Numbered from the stretch's first letter, positions 43,370 through 52,376 are shown. The stretch: DNA of 64,000 bases from Microcoleus sp. bin48.metabat.b7b8b9.023 (GCF_013299185.1 NZ_JAAFKG010000019.1:1-64000); one strand, 5' to 3'. The notes: a model not told the origin generated them from the letters alone. Made by a program: numbers and translations.

Positions 43370-44731
43370 TTACTTCACGCGCAGTGCTCTGTTTGTGGTG
43401 CTGACTTCGCTGGCGCGAACTTTTTTGCCTCTCCACAGCAGCCGCATTGGTGTACCAGTAAAGCCTAGGTGTTTGCGGAATTGGCTTTCCATGTAGCGGC
43501 GGTAGTTTTCGGTGAAGCGTTTGGGATCGTTGACGAATAGCGCGATTGTTGGCGGTTGCGATCGCACTTGGGTACCGTAATAGATTTTGCCTTGTTTTCC
43601 TTGGCGGGTAACTGGTGCTGAGTGCCAGGTTGTGGCTTCTTCTATGACTTCGTTGATGACGGCGGTAGCGACGCGGCGTTTGTGTTCGTCGGAGGCTTTG
43701 TCTACTAATTCAATGACTTTTTCAACTCGCTGTCCGCTCATGGCGCTGACAAAGATCATTTCTGCCCAGTCGAGGAAATACAGTTTAGTTCTTGCTGTTT
43801 TTTCGTACTCGTAGATGGTGTCGTTGTCCTTTTCTATGGCATCCCATTTGTTGATGACGATGATGCAGGCTCGACCTTCTTGGCTGATGCGATCGGCTAA
43901 TTTTTGATCTTGGTCGGTAACGCCGTCAATTGCATCTATTACTAGCAGTATGACATCTGCCCGACGGATGGCTTTGAAGGCGCGGTTGATTCCGAAAAAT
44001 TCGGCGCCGTATTCGACGTTTTTCTTTTTACGAATTCCGGCTGTGTCGATCAGGCGGTAGGTTTGACCGTTGCGTTCTACTATGGTGTCAATTGCGTCGC
44101 GGGTTGTGCCGGAAATTGGGCTGACGATGGCGCGGTTTTCTCCGAGAAATGCGTTTAGCAAACTGGATTTTCCGACGTTGGGACGACCGATAATTGCTAC
44201 TTTGATTTCATCTACTTCTGGCTCTATTTCTGTGGGAAGGTAAGTCATTAATTGGTCTAGCAATTCGCCGGTACCGTTACCGTGAATCCCGGAAATGGGG
44301 TATGGTTCTCCCAGTCCCAACGTCCAAAAGTCTGCTGCTTGGGTAAGTCCGGTATTTTCCGATTCGCACTTGTTGACGGCGAGAATGACGGGGACTTTTT
44401 GCACTCGCAGCCAAGAGGCGATGGATTCGTCGCCGCCGGTGAGTCCGGTTTTTCCGTCTACTACAAAAATGGCTGCACTGGCTTCTGCGAGGGCCGCCAT
44501 TGCTTGTTCGCGGATTAATGGCAGAAATTCGGTCTCGTCATCGAATACTAGCCCGCCGGTGTCTACGACTTGATATTCGCGATCGCCCCAGTATGCTGGC
44601 CTGTACGTGCGATCGCGCGTAATTCCCGGTTCGTCGTGGACGATCGCGTCTTGGCTGTTGGCTAAACGGTTGACGATCGTCGATTTGCCTACATTGGGGC
44701 GTCCAATAATAGCAACTATAGGTAGAGGCAT
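43370..44731 (-). CDS. der: Ribosome biogenesis GTPase Der (EngA)
   Basis: Two consecutive GTPase domains and a KH-like domain. G1 motifs GRPNVGKST (9-17) and GRPNVGKSS (about 183-191), G3 DTGG and DTAG, G4 NKCE and NKWD. The C-terminal KH-like part (about 355-453) contains [20 protein letters not shown] and [18 protein letters not shown]. 453 aa is the normal length. Required for 50S assembly. Divergent from nupC with a 62-bp gap, so both promoters must lie in this short interval. Confidence 0.97.
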   Translation of the reverse strand: MPLPIVAIIGRPNVGKSTIVNRLANSQDAIVHDEPGITRDRTYRPAYWGDREYQVVDTGGLVFDDETEFLPLIREQAMAALAEASAAIFVVDGKTGLTGGDESIASWLRVQKVPVILAVNKCESENTGLTQAADFWTLGLGEPYPISGIHGNGTGELLDQLMTYLPTEIEPEVDEIKVAIIGRPNVGKSSLLNAFLGENRAIVSPISGTTRDAIDTIVERNGQTYRLIDTAGIRKKKNVEYGAEFFGINRAFKAIRRADVILLVIDAIDGVTDQDQKLADRISQEGRACIIVINKWDAIEKDNDTIYEYEKTARTKLYFLDWAEMIFVSAMSGQRVEKVIELVDKASDEHKRRVATAVINEVIEEATTWHSAPVTRQGKQGKIYYGTQVRSQPPTIALFVNDPKRFTENYRRYMESQFRKHLGFTGTPMRLLWRGKKVRASEVSTTNRALRVK

Positions 44732-44793
44732 AAAAGTAGCAGCAATTAGGCTGCGCCGTAATTTTGAGCTTTAATCTTTAATTATAAGGGAAT

Positions 44794-46011
44794 GTGACTG
44801 AAATGGAAAGACTTATTTCTGTGTTGGGGCTAGGAGTTTTTGTCGGTTTGTGCTACGCCTTTTCAGTCGATCGACGGGCTGTTAAGTGGCCTCCCGTACT
44901 GTGGGGAATTGCTTTGCAGCTAATTTTTGCAATTTTGATTCTCAAAACTGCTCCGGGTTTGGTGGCATTTAAATTTTTGGGAGATTTAGTCACTCAATTT
45001 CTGAATTTTTCTGATGCTGGGGCAAAGTTTGTATTTGGTGATAAATTTACCGATCACTTGATCGCTTTTAAAGTCCTGCCCACTATTATCTTTTTCTCTT
45101 CATTTATCACCCTACTTTATCACTACGGTATTTTGCAGCGAGTGGTGAAGGCAGTCGCTTGGGGCATGATTAAAACCATGAAAACTTCCGGTGCAGAAAC
45201 TCTTTCCTGTGCTGCCAATATTTTTGTCGGTCAAACAGAAGCACCACTGTTAATTAAACCCTATGTAGCAACGATGACGCTCTCGGAACTGCACGCTGTG
45301 ATGACGGGGGGTTTTGCGACAATTGCTGGCGGAGTCATGGCGGCTTACATTTCTTTTGGCGTGTCTCCTCAACATTTAATTGCTGCGTCGGTGATGTCGG
45401 CACCGGCTGCTTTGGCAATTTCTAAATTGCTGTATCCAGAAACTGAAAAGTCCCTGACTGCTGGCGAGGTGGAAATTAAGGTAGAACAGGTTTATGCTAA
45501 TGCCGTGGATGCTGCTGCTTCTGGTGCTAGCGACGGCTTGCAATTAGCGGCTAATGTGGGGGCAATGCTGATAGCTTTTTTGGGTTTGTTGGCATTTTTT
45601 AATGCGCTTTTGGGTTGGTTTGGAGGGCTGATTAGTTTGCCTCAGTTGTCACTGGAATGGATTCTTTCTTATTTCATGGCTCCGGTGGCTTGGCTGATGG
45701 GCGTGCCTTGGGCGGATTGTGGAAAAATAGGAGTTATTTTGGGGAAGAAGACGATTTTAAATGAGTTTATTGCTTATTTGGATTTGATGGAATTGGTGAA
45801 GCAACAGGCTATTTCGGAACGATCGGTAATTATTGCGACTTATGCTTTGTGCGGCTTTTCTAATATTGGTTCCATCGGGATTCAAATTGGGGGGATTGGT
45901 GCGATGGCGCCATCGCGCAAGGGTGATTTGGCTCGGTTGGGCGTGAGGGCGATGATTGCTGGTTCTGTGGCTTGTTTCATGACTGCTTGTATTGCGGGAA
46001 TGCTCGTTTAA
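44794..46011 (+). CDS. Concentrative nucleoside transporter (NupC family)
   Basis: 405-aa cation-coupled nucleoside symporter. Helical protein with the CNT signatures NIFVGQTEAPLLIKPYVATM (about 141-160), MTGGFATIAGGVMAAYISFG, and GKKTILNEFIAYLDL (about 318-332). The C-terminal gate block ALCGFSNIGSIGIQIGGIGA is intact. Start: GTG at 44794 gives (M)TEMERLIS; ATG at 44803 is an alternative. No neighbouring nucleoside-catabolism genes. Confidence 0.93.
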   Translation: MTEMERLISVLGLGVFVGLCYAFSVDRRAVKWPPVLWGIALQLIFAILILKTAPGLVAFKFLGDLVTQFLNFSDAGAKFVFGDKFTDHLIAFKVLPTIIFFSSFITLLYHYGILQRVVKAVAWGMIKTMKTSGAETLSCAANIFVGQTEAPLLIKPYVATMTLSELHAVMTGGFATIAGGVMAAYISFGVSPQHLIAASVMSAPAALAISKLLYPETEKSLTAGEVEIKVEQVYANAVDAAASGASDGLQLAANVGAMLIAFLGLLAFFNALLGWFGGLISLPQLSLEWILSYFMAPVAWLMGVPWADCGKIGVILGKKTILNEFIAYLDLMELVKQQAISERSVIIATYALCGFSNIGSIGIQIGGIGAMAPSRKGDLARLGVRAMIAGSVACFMTACIAGMLV

Positions 46012-46387
46012 AAGTTTTGAGTTTTGTAAGGTGCGCCACAAGCACCCAACTCTCTACTCTCAAGGTTATTAAATAAAAGTTAAAATTTGACAATTAAAGT
46101 ATGTTTGACAGTTGACAGTTGACAGTTGACAGTTGACAGTTTAAGAGCGACCTCTACCTAGAAGGAAGAAGATTGGAGTAATGAATAGTCGGATCGTAAT
46201 TTCTTCCGCTCGGGGTTGGGGCTTTCAACCAATTCTTTATGGTAAATGTTTAATAAAATATAACGAAAAACATCTAATTTTAGCGATCGGCTATTATGGA
46301 AAACAAGCAGGAATTTAGTCTGTAACAACAGTATATGGAAAGTGGCAACTAAATTCTCTTCTAAGCGAAATTAATAGGTGATGTAAT
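46012..46387. other. Gap: dispersed ~105-bp element, copy 3 (inverted), with STRR
   Basis: A TTGACAG array (46106-46141) abuts the inverted element (46143-46245: AGAGCGACCTCTACCT, GATTGGAGTAATGAATAGTC, GGCTTTCAACCAATTCTTTA). 46250-46380 is AT-rich and should contain the promoter of the ARD-like gene. No gene. Confidence 0.7.
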
Positions 46388-46930
46388 ATGGCTGTTCTGC
46401 AACTAGAAGACGGTAGGACATATACCGATATCGGGGCGATCGCCAGCCAACTGGCTGTTTTAAATATTGAGCTCGATCGCCTGTCAAATCAGGAAAATCC
46501 TGCGGTTAAACAAATTCTACTGCAAGACATTCTCAATGTCACAGAAAAACAGCACATTCTCGCAGCATTTAAAACCGAGTTTGAATACTTCAAGCGCGCC
46601 AACGGATGTCAGTGGTGCGACTTAAAAGTGCTGCATCCCGGTTCGCCACAGATTTACCCGCTGATGACTCAAAGCGATCGCACTCACACCCACGCAGATG
46701 CAGAAGTTCTGCACGTTTTAGCTGGGGAATGTGTTTTTGGGTTTGTCTATCCTAACGGCTCTCAGGTACAATTAATGTTGCAAGCTGAAGAATATATTAA
46801 AGTACCGCCTAATACAGAACATTGGTTTTATCTTACTCCGTTGCTGTACTTGAAAGCTGTGCAGTATTACACCACTGCTCAAGGGTGGGTTCCTCAGTAT
46901 ACTAATAGGAAGTTGAAAATTAAAAACTAG
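46388..46930 (+). CDS. Acireductone dioxygenase-like cupin
   Basis: 180 aa with the ARD layout: an N-terminal helical part followed by a cupin barrel. Metal motif 1 is THTHADAEVLHVLAGE (two His and a Glu, about 99-114) and motif 2 is KVPPNTEHWFYL (His, about 138-149). ARD catalyses the acireductone step of methionine salvage. Motif 1 lacks the usual HxHxxxE-x-R form (Leu-His after the Glu), so the substrate could differ. No other salvage gene is nearby. Stop region contains AAATTAAAAAC. Confidence 0.8.
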   Translation: MAVLQLEDGRTYTDIGAIASQLAVLNIELDRLSNQENPAVKQILLQDILNVTEKQHILAAFKTEFEYFKRANGCQWCDLKVLHPGSPQIYPLMTQSDRTHTHADAEVLHVLAGECVFGFVYPNGSQVQLMLQAEEYIKVPPNTEHWFYLTPLLYLKAVQYYTTAQGWVPQYTNRKLKIKN

Positions 46931-46969
46931 GTCGAAGATAAAACGTATATGAAAGCTAATTTTTAGGTA

Positions 46970-47272
46970 TTAGGTATGTTGTTGCGCTTCAGCGCTCATT
47001 CATCTAGACAAGAGTGCAAAGATCGCAACTACGTACCTTTAGATGTTGTTGTGTTTTTTGTGCTATTTCATAAGTCTAAAGAGCGCTGAAGCGCAACTAC
47101 GTACCTTTAGAATGTTGTTGCGATTTTTTCGCTATTTTATAAGTCTAAAGAGCGCTGAAGCGCAACTACGTACCTTTAGATGTTGTTGTGTTCTTTGCGC
47201 TATTTCATAAGTCTAAAGAGCGCTGAAGCGCAACTACGTACCTTTGGATGTTGTTGGGTTTTTTGCGCTATT
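46970..47272. repeat. Tandem array of ~66-bp family A derivatives
   Basis: One complete palindrome (46976-47040) is followed by about four direct units of ~66 bp (right arms ending at about 47039, 47105, 47176, 47242). Each has AGAGCGCTGAAGCGCAACTA and CGTACCTTTAGATGTTGTTG with a TTCATAAGTCTAA connector. The right end reaches the CBS gene stop codon. Confidence 0.85.
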
Positions 47273-48070
47273 TCATAGAGAAATTTCAATTTCTTCACAT
47301 CGCTGCAACAGCGCTTCTATTTCCTGGGCGAGAAGAATTACTTCCGGCCACGAAGAACCGTTGATTAAGTCTTGGGCGTGTGCTAATTTGTTTCTCAATG
47401 CTTCTGCTGACTTCAAAAAACGCTCCCCGTAACGTTTGGATTTGAGCCCCAGTCGATCGACTATTTCGGCATTCGTCAGGATTAAATCTCGCTTGTCGCA
47501 GAATTGCAGGTAATCGATCAAGTCAATTGCCTCATTTCGCGATCGCCCCAATTCCCACAGGTGTTTTGCTGCTACAATACGATCGCCCTTCAGCCACTTC
47601 TGCCACGAATCTTGGGGAAAGTAAATCCGCACAATCCGCAATAAATTCATTTCCAGCAGCGTCACCAACCCAAACAGCAGCATCCGCACCGGCGCTTTTT
47701 GCAAATCGCCGCAGGTGACAATCCCGTTGATGCGGTTGCTTTCCAAGACAAACAATCTCGGTTTTTCTCGCAGCAGCGGTAGCAATTCCATCAACGGAGT
47801 CGAGGCGGCGATTAACTGCGATGGGTGGAAAATTTGCTGGTAATCGCTGCACTTACCTGTCATTAAGTGCGCTTTTTCCACATAGCCGCAAACCGTCCCG
47901 TTTTCTTCGATCCCGAGCACATCAAAATCGCGCGCCTCCATCCACGATCGCAATTTAGCAGCATCTTCGCCCGCCGGCACAGATTTTAGCGGTTCCGCAA
48001 GGTATTTAACGGTGATGCTGTCTTTGAATAAATCCCGCAAATCGGCGGAACTTGATTTTAAATGTTTCAT
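47273..48070 (-). CDS. CBS-domain protein
   Basis: 265 aa. Two CBS motifs at about 20-130 (DSITVKYLAEPLKSVPAGED with DVLGIEENGTVCGYV, and LLREKPRLFVLESNRINGIV), followed by a helical C-terminal region (about 135-265) with WLKGDRIVAAKHLWELGRSR and YGERFLKSAEALRNKLAHAQ. The C-terminal part resembles a HEPN-like or helical-bundle domain (R...LRNKLAHAQ), but I would not insist. Adenosyl-ligand sensing by the CBS pair is expected. The stop codon lies within the flanking repeat array. Confidence 0.8.
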   Translation of the reverse strand: MKHLKSSSADLRDLFKDSITVKYLAEPLKSVPAGEDAAKLRSWMEARDFDVLGIEENGTVCGYVEKAHLMTGKCSDYQQIFHPSQLIAASTPLMELLPLLREKPRLFVLESNRINGIVTCGDLQKAPVRMLLFGLVTLLEMNLLRIVRIYFPQDSWQKWLKGDRIVAAKHLWELGRSRNEAIDLIDYLQFCDKRDLILTNAEIVDRLGLKSKRYGERFLKSAEALRNKLAHAQDLINGSSWPEVILLAQEIEALLQRCEEIEISL

Positions 48071-48178
48071 CTCATGCGGGGTAATTTCCTGAGTCGTGGC
48101 GCGACAAGAGGAATATTAATCATATTTTAACTGCAAATAGAGACGCGGGATTGCCGCGTCTCTAAATATTTTACAATC

Positions 48179-48646
48179 TTACTTGCTGGCTAATTCCGGG
48201 CAGTAATGATTGCCTGCAAGAGTTGTGATAATATCGGCTTCGGCGAGAAAACTTTCTTTAGCCGTGGGATTTTCGATACTACCAGCTTGCCCGATCGCCC
48301 TTAATTTAAATTCCGGCAGAGAAACTCCCGCTTTGGCTTGGGCGCATATGCTTTTCGCGGCCGCAATTTTTTGATTGGGGTTGCTTTGGATTCCTTGCAA
48401 TAAAGCGCCTGTTGCGTCGGGAGAGTAGTTTTTGGCTAACCGTTTGTAGTCTTCGATAAATTTCCCGTCGTCTCCTGTTAGCTTGACTCCCGAGTCTTGG
48501 GGCGTGCACAACTGGTTTAAGTTAATTACTTCTCCCGCTGAGTTGACTAGAAAGCATCCTTCACGTTCTTGGGCGATCGCACTTTTGGGAACAAATTGTA
48601 TAATAACGGCGGACATTAGAGCAGTTAAACGCCAGTAATTTAGCAT
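48179..48646 (-). CDS. Secreted hypothetical protein, 155 aa
   Basis: Signal peptide MLNYWRLTALMSAVIIQFVP... with cleavage expected after AIA (AIA-QE). The mature part is helical with three cysteines (C30, C47, C101 region, C at ELA end) and NYSPDATGALLQGIQSNPNQ. The region around LLQGIQSNP...AKSICAQAKAGVS resembles DUF732-like secreted proteins, uncertainly. I chose the ATG at 48646, preceded by AAAGGATAG. A longer frame from 48685 is encoded by the GTCAACT repeat and would mask the signal peptide. Confidence 0.75.
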   Translation of the reverse strand: MLNYWRLTALMSAVIIQFVPKSAIAQEREGCFLVNSAGEVINLNQLCTPQDSGVKLTGDDGKFIEDYKRLAKNYSPDATGALLQGIQSNPNQKIAAAKSICAQAKAGVSLPEFKLRAIGQAGSIENPTAKESFLAEADIITTLAGNHYCPELASK

Positions 48647-49035
48647 GGCACTATCCTTTGACAGTTGACAGTTGACAGTTGACAACGACCTATAGCGGTT
48701 CTCAGAAAGATGAGGTACGTTGTTGGGCTTCAGCCCTCTTACTTGGAGTAATGAATCGTCTTCTTTTAATTTGTCCTGGAGTTCCTCCGGCTTTATGAGG
48801 TACGTTGTTGGGCTTTAGCCCTCTTAGCTTGGAGTAATGAATCGTCTTCTTTTAATTTGTCGCGGAGTTCCGGCTTTATATCGTTTCCGGTTGGATCGGA
48901 ATTATTTAACCGCAGAGGGCGCAGAGAACACAGAGAGAGAAGATAGAGATGAATGCAAGAGGATGCGATCGAATTTGATGTTAATCCAATTTTTCCTATT
49001 AAGATGCCCGTCCCAGAATAGATTTAGGTATGGAT
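48647..49035. repeat. Gap with half MITEs and degenerate copies of the dispersed element
   Basis: TTGACAG STRR at 48657-48684. Family B left half at 48690-48730 (CTATAGCGGTTCTCAGAAAG) runs into CTTGGAGTAATGAATCGTCT; the pair (GAGGTACGTTGTTGGGCTT + TTGGAGTAATGAATCG...) repeats with a ~98-bp period at 48711 and 48789+. 48900-49030 is unique sequence without a gene. Confidence 0.65.
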
Positions 49036-49623
49036 TCAAACGAGCCTTTCGTTATTTGTAGAAGATTTGATTAACAGCAAACATCCCCCCTCGGTGATGG
49101 GCGAATGAATGGAACCGGGAACCGATCGAATATAATCGCCTTGATAGCAAACTTCCCCTTCTACAGTTAAGTCTCCTTCTAATACAAATACCTCCTCCGA
49201 GTCCGCGTGTCGGTGCAGGGGAAAAGTTACTCCCGGTTCCAGCCTCATTAAACAAGTAATTTGGTGCTTTTTTTTGTCAAGATAAAGCTTGCCGATCGAG
49301 ATTCCCGGAACTGAGTAGGGTCTCCATTTGACATCGCGCGATCGCACAATTAAAGATGGCGGATTATTTTCTGTGGGCGATGTAACAATTGGTAGTTCGG
49401 CTATGCGCTGCAACAGGCGGTTTTTGAGGTCGGGGGCGACGGGAACGGCAGGGGCTGTATAGGCGATCGCAGAAATTGCTGTTTCAAAGGCAGCTAATTC
49501 GCTTTGAAGTTCTGGGGATGCTTGCAATTTCTCGGCAAGTGCGCTGCGTTCTGACTCATCAAGGGTATCGAGAGCTTTAAGCGCTGCAAGCAGATTAAAC
49601 TCCTCGTCTGGCATCATTTCCAT
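49036..49623 (-). CDS. Cupin-type anti-sigma factor, ChrR-like
   Basis: 195 aa. N-terminal helical sigma-binding region (1-75, EEFNLLAALKALDTLDESER) and a C-terminal ChrR-type cupin (about 95-190) with FPLHRHADSEEVFVLEGDLT and YIRSVPGSIHSPI; His-x-His and Glu form the metal site. The N-terminal region lacks the His/Cys zinc motif of classic ZAS anti-sigmas such as Rhodobacter ChrR, so sigma release may depend on the cupin alone. Lies 140 bp after the ECF sigma gene on the same strand. Expected to sequester that sigma until an oxidant or metal signal. Confidence 0.85.
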   Translation of the reverse strand: MEMMPDEEFNLLAALKALDTLDESERSALAEKLQASPELQSELAAFETAISAIAYTAPAVPVAPDLKNRLLQRIAELPIVTSPTENNPPSLIVRSRDVKWRPYSVPGISIGKLYLDKKKHQITCLMRLEPGVTFPLHRHADSEEVFVLEGDLTVEGEVCYQGDYIRSVPGSIHSPITEGGCLLLIKSSTNNERLV

Positions 49624-49763
49624 CAGTTCTCCGGCATTATCAATTTTAGACTTTAAATTTTAGATTTTCGATTTTTTTTTGCCATTGCACTCAAGATGGA
49701 AGATTGGAGATGCCATAGGTTTAGATCGATATTAAACAATTTAAATTTTGTTTTTTTGACAAT

Positions 49764-50330
49764 CTAAAACTCTTCGCTCAAAGTTTGGCGCAACTTAGAA
49801 ATTCCCAACCGAATTCTAGTTTTAACTGTACCTGTCGGGATACCGAGTTTAGTGCCGATTGCCGCACAAGTCAATCCTTCGTAATAGGCTAGTTCGATCG
49901 CAATTCGCTGTTCTGGTGGCAGTTTTTCTAGGGCTGCGCTGACTTGGGCGCTGCGTTCTTCAAGTATTGCATCTTCCATCGGTTCTGCAATACGCGCAGA
50001 CGGAATTTTAGCATCTTCCAGACAAGCGTCTGCGGCGCGGACTGTTCGCTGCAACACTCGGAGGCGATCGAGGGAACGACTGCGGGTAAGCATAAATAAC
50101 CAAGTATCCGCACGAGAGCGACTGGGATCGTAAGTTGCTGCTTTTTGCCAAATTTGGGAAAAAACATCGAGCACAACTTCCTCAGCTTCTTCTACCGAAC
50201 CCAGAATTTTGTAAGCGAGACCGAAACTTGCACGACCGTAGCGATCGTACAGTTTAGCTAATGCTGCTTGGTCTTTCTGGGCAATCTGCACTAACAGCAG
50301 CGATTCATCACTTAACTTTTCCCCTGTCAT
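49764..50330 (-). CDS. ECF sigma factor (RpoE/SigK-like)
   Basis: 188-aa sigma-70 family factor with only regions 2 and 4. Region 2 at about 22-90 (LYDRYGRASFGLAYKILGSV, WQKAATYDPSRSRADTWLFM) and region 4 at about 130-182 (LEKLPPEQRIAIELAYYEGL, IPTGTVKTRIRLGISKLRQT). The cupin anti-sigma follows it. Divergent from DUF4331 with a ~380-bp gap containing two identical-layout ECF promoters that read toward DUF4331. Assignment to the ChrR-linked ECF group is from the partner gene. Confidence 0.93.
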   Translation of the reverse strand: MTGEKLSDESLLLVQIAQKDQAALAKLYDRYGRASFGLAYKILGSVEEAEEVVLDVFSQIWQKAATYDPSRSRADTWLFMLTRSRSLDRLRVLQRTVRAADACLEDAKIPSARIAEPMEDAILEERSAQVSAALEKLPPEQRIAIELAYYEGLTCAAIGTKLGIPTGTVKTRIRLGISKLRQTLSEEF

Positions 50331-50361
50331 CTCAGTGTACCTGAAAAATTTTGTTTTGAGC

Positions 50362-50393
50362 GTACAGATCCAAAATTAAATATTCGGCGTATA
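50362..50393 (+). promoter_or_regulatory. ECF-type promoter, distal copy
   Basis: GTACAGATCC (-35) and CGTATA (-10) with a 16-bp spacer. Identical boxes and spacer length recur at 50541-50572 while the spacers differ, which is the pattern of selected promoter elements. The GATCC box recalls the TGATCC -35 of ChrR-controlled RpoE in Rhodobacter (family knowledge). Reads toward DUF4331. Confidence 0.6.
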
Positions 50394-50540
50394 TCACTAT
50401 AGAACATAACTGTAAGTCAATTGGGGATGCAAGCATAAGTATGCCTTTGCGGGCTAATTCTGTGATGCTTTGAATTGTAATCTATCCGATTTATATTGCA
50501 GTTTATCACTTCTGCATAGTTTTTCATACCTAATCTTGCT

Positions 50541-50572
50541 GTACAGATCCAAAATAGCCAAAACTTCGTATA
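50541..50572 (+). promoter_or_regulatory. ECF-type promoter, proximal copy
   Basis: GTACAGATCC, 16-bp spacer, CGTATA, followed by a purine about 8 nt on. The expected transcript has a ~135-nt leader before the DUF4331 start, including the 50612-50634 inverted repeat. Confidence 0.62.
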
Positions 50573-50714
50573 CCAATTACGAGAAGGCTCAGCAACCTCC
50601 CAAAAGCCCGACAGGTTAACAAGTTGAACCTGTGGCGACCAAAGTAAAACCCGCGAAGGTGGGTTATTTGCGATTAATTTTTGTAAAAATCTCAGTAAAA
50701 GATAGGTGCTAACT

Positions 50715-51929
50715 GTGAAACTCACCAAGAAAATTCGCCGAATTATCCTAGCAATTGAAGCAGCTTTAATTGTTGTATTAACTCCTGGGATAATTGCCGC
50801 TTCCGACCACGATGACGGCGAAGTCGATATCAAAGGTCGCGCTGTCAATTTAACCGACTTATACGTCTATCGCGAAAAAGATCAAAACTCCGGCGCTGCG
50901 GACGGGGATTTAGTCTTTACAATGAATTCAAATCCTCGGTCTGTAGCCCGCTATCAATATTATTTCAGCACCACAGCCCTTTACCAATTTCACATCACGC
51001 AGGTAGGTGATGTAAATTCTACACCGACTGGACGTGCCGATATTATCTTGCGGTTTGCCTTCAGTCCGCCTAACAGTAAAGGTATGCAAGCGGTAGCGAT
51101 GACTGTTGTGCGCGGCGGCTCCCAGACCACAACTAAGACAACGGTTAATGGCGGTTTAATTGCCACAACTCCGCTGAATTCTAATGCTGTTTTGAATACA
51201 GTACCTGTGGGCGGTTCTAACTTAACTGTATTTGCAGGTTTGCGGGAAGATCCGTTTTTCTTTGATGTGGAACAATTTTTTAGAGTCCGGGCTGGGGCTT
51301 TGGGAACGGGCCCTAAAGTAGGTTTCAAGCCAGCCAGTCAAGCGCTCGACTTTGCTAAAGGCTACAACGTCAATACCATTGCGGTGCGCGTTCCGAAGGC
51401 ATTTCTGCAAGCAGGAACAGGCGCGAATACTTTTGATGTTTGGTCAACTATTTCTGTGAGGGATGGAGCTGGCGGTTTCAAACAATTCGAGCGTTTGGCG
51501 AGACCGGGAATTAATGAGGCGTTGATAGTTACTCCCCAGTTTCTGGAAGCATTTAATACTATTTCTCCGAGATTGGATTTGAGTGCTGCTGCTGCTCCGG
51601 TGCGACAGGAAGCTGTTGCTACTCTCAATGCTGTGGATCTTTTGGACGGTAAGGATAATGTGGATGCAAATGCGATCGCCAAAGCTTTCTTACCGGATGT
51701 CCTGCGGATCGATACCACAAGGCCCAGCGGCTACGGTAGTGCGGCAAATGCTCAAGGAAGTTTGATCGGAGGTCGTTTGCTTTTGGACGATGTTGTTGAT
51801 ATCACTTTGGGAGCTTTGGTGGGTTCTCCGGCTAGCGATAACGTTTCTTATAACGGAGCTCCTGGAAATCCGGCTCAGGGACACAAACCGTTAGAACCGA
51901 ATTTTCCTTATTTGGCTTTGCCGAATTAG
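50715..51929 (+). CDS. DUF4331 family exported protein
   Basis: 404 aa. Hydrophobic N-terminus (MKLTKKIRRIILAIEAALIV) ending in TPGIIAASDHDDGE: a signal peptide with cleavage probably after IIAA, exposing a His/Asp-rich start. The body carries the DUF4331 signatures GRAVNLTDLYVYRE, DLVFTMNSNPRS and RPGINEALI. Beta-rich, extracytoplasmic. GTG at 50715 has AGGTG upstream; GTG at 50706 would add three residues. First gene of a plus-strand group with TPR and NicO/RcnA-like genes, downstream of two ECF promoters. The function of DUF4331 is unknown. Confidence 0.88.
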   Translation: MKLTKKIRRIILAIEAALIVVLTPGIIAASDHDDGEVDIKGRAVNLTDLYVYREKDQNSGAADGDLVFTMNSNPRSVARYQYYFSTTALYQFHITQVGDVNSTPTGRADIILRFAFSPPNSKGMQAVAMTVVRGGSQTTTKTTVNGGLIATTPLNSNAVLNTVPVGGSNLTVFAGLREDPFFFDVEQFFRVRAGALGTGPKVGFKPASQALDFAKGYNVNTIAVRVPKAFLQAGTGANTFDVWSTISVRDGAGGFKQFERLARPGINEALIVTPQFLEAFNTISPRLDLSAAAAPVRQEAVATLNAVDLLDGKDNVDANAIAKAFLPDVLRIDTTRPSGYGSAANAQGSLIGGRLLLDDVVDITLGALVGSPASDNVSYNGAPGNPAQGHKPLEPNFPYLALPN

Positions 51930-52376
51930 TTAATAGTCATAGGTATGTAGTTGCGCTTGGGCGCTCTTTCCTAATATTTATCAAGAGCGCTGAAGTTATT
52001 TGTAGGGTGCGTCGCTATCGATAATACTGAAAAAAAAGCAACAATGTCAGAGCGACGCACCTTCTACAATCACCGAGGAAACGGGAGCATCTCTTTTTTG
52101 CAAATATATTCGTAGGGGCGAAGCATTTCGGCGGTAAATCTCAGATTATGGTTCATAAATTATGTGCCGAAATGCTTCCTTCGCCCTTGCCACAATTAGA
52201 TGCACCCGAGAAAACTAACCTAACAATAGGTACGTTGTTGCGCTGTCTTCGCTCTTTCCTAATATTTATAAAGAGCGCTGAAGCGCAACAACGTACCTTG
52301 GCTCAAGCATGAGCCGACCTTATCAAATAAAATCGTAGTTTTTCGTGCTAAATCCAATAATGACGCACCCTACAAT
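51930..52376. repeat. Gap with families A and H palindromes
   Basis: 51940-51995 is a truncated family A copy. 51999-52068 is family H (GTAGGGTGCGTCGCTATC ... AGAGCGACGCACCTTCTAC). 52109-52185 is an inverted repeat (TAGGGGCGAAGCATTTCGGC ... GCCGAAATGCTTCCTTCGCC). 52230-52300 is a complete family A hairpin. 52358-52375 is a family H end that runs up to the TPR start codon. No gene. Confidence 0.75.

Larger units (their letters stand above)
50331..50714. other. Divergent regulatory region, sigma gene / DUF4331 gene
   Basis: Contains two promoter-like sites (50362-50393 and 50541-50572), an inverted repeat ACAGGTT...AACCTGT at about 50612-50634, and AACCCGCGAAGGTGGGTT at 50648-50665. No coding region that I can support. 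Confidence 0.6.

Noticed and set aside
46970-47272. CRISPR-like array with ~66-bp spacing
   Set aside because: Both arms and connectors are repeated. It is derived from the family A palindrome.
48646-48685. N-terminal extension MSTVNCQLSKDSA of the secreted protein
   Set aside because: Encoded by the GTCAACT repeat. The internal ATG has AAAGGA upstream and gives a proper signal peptide.
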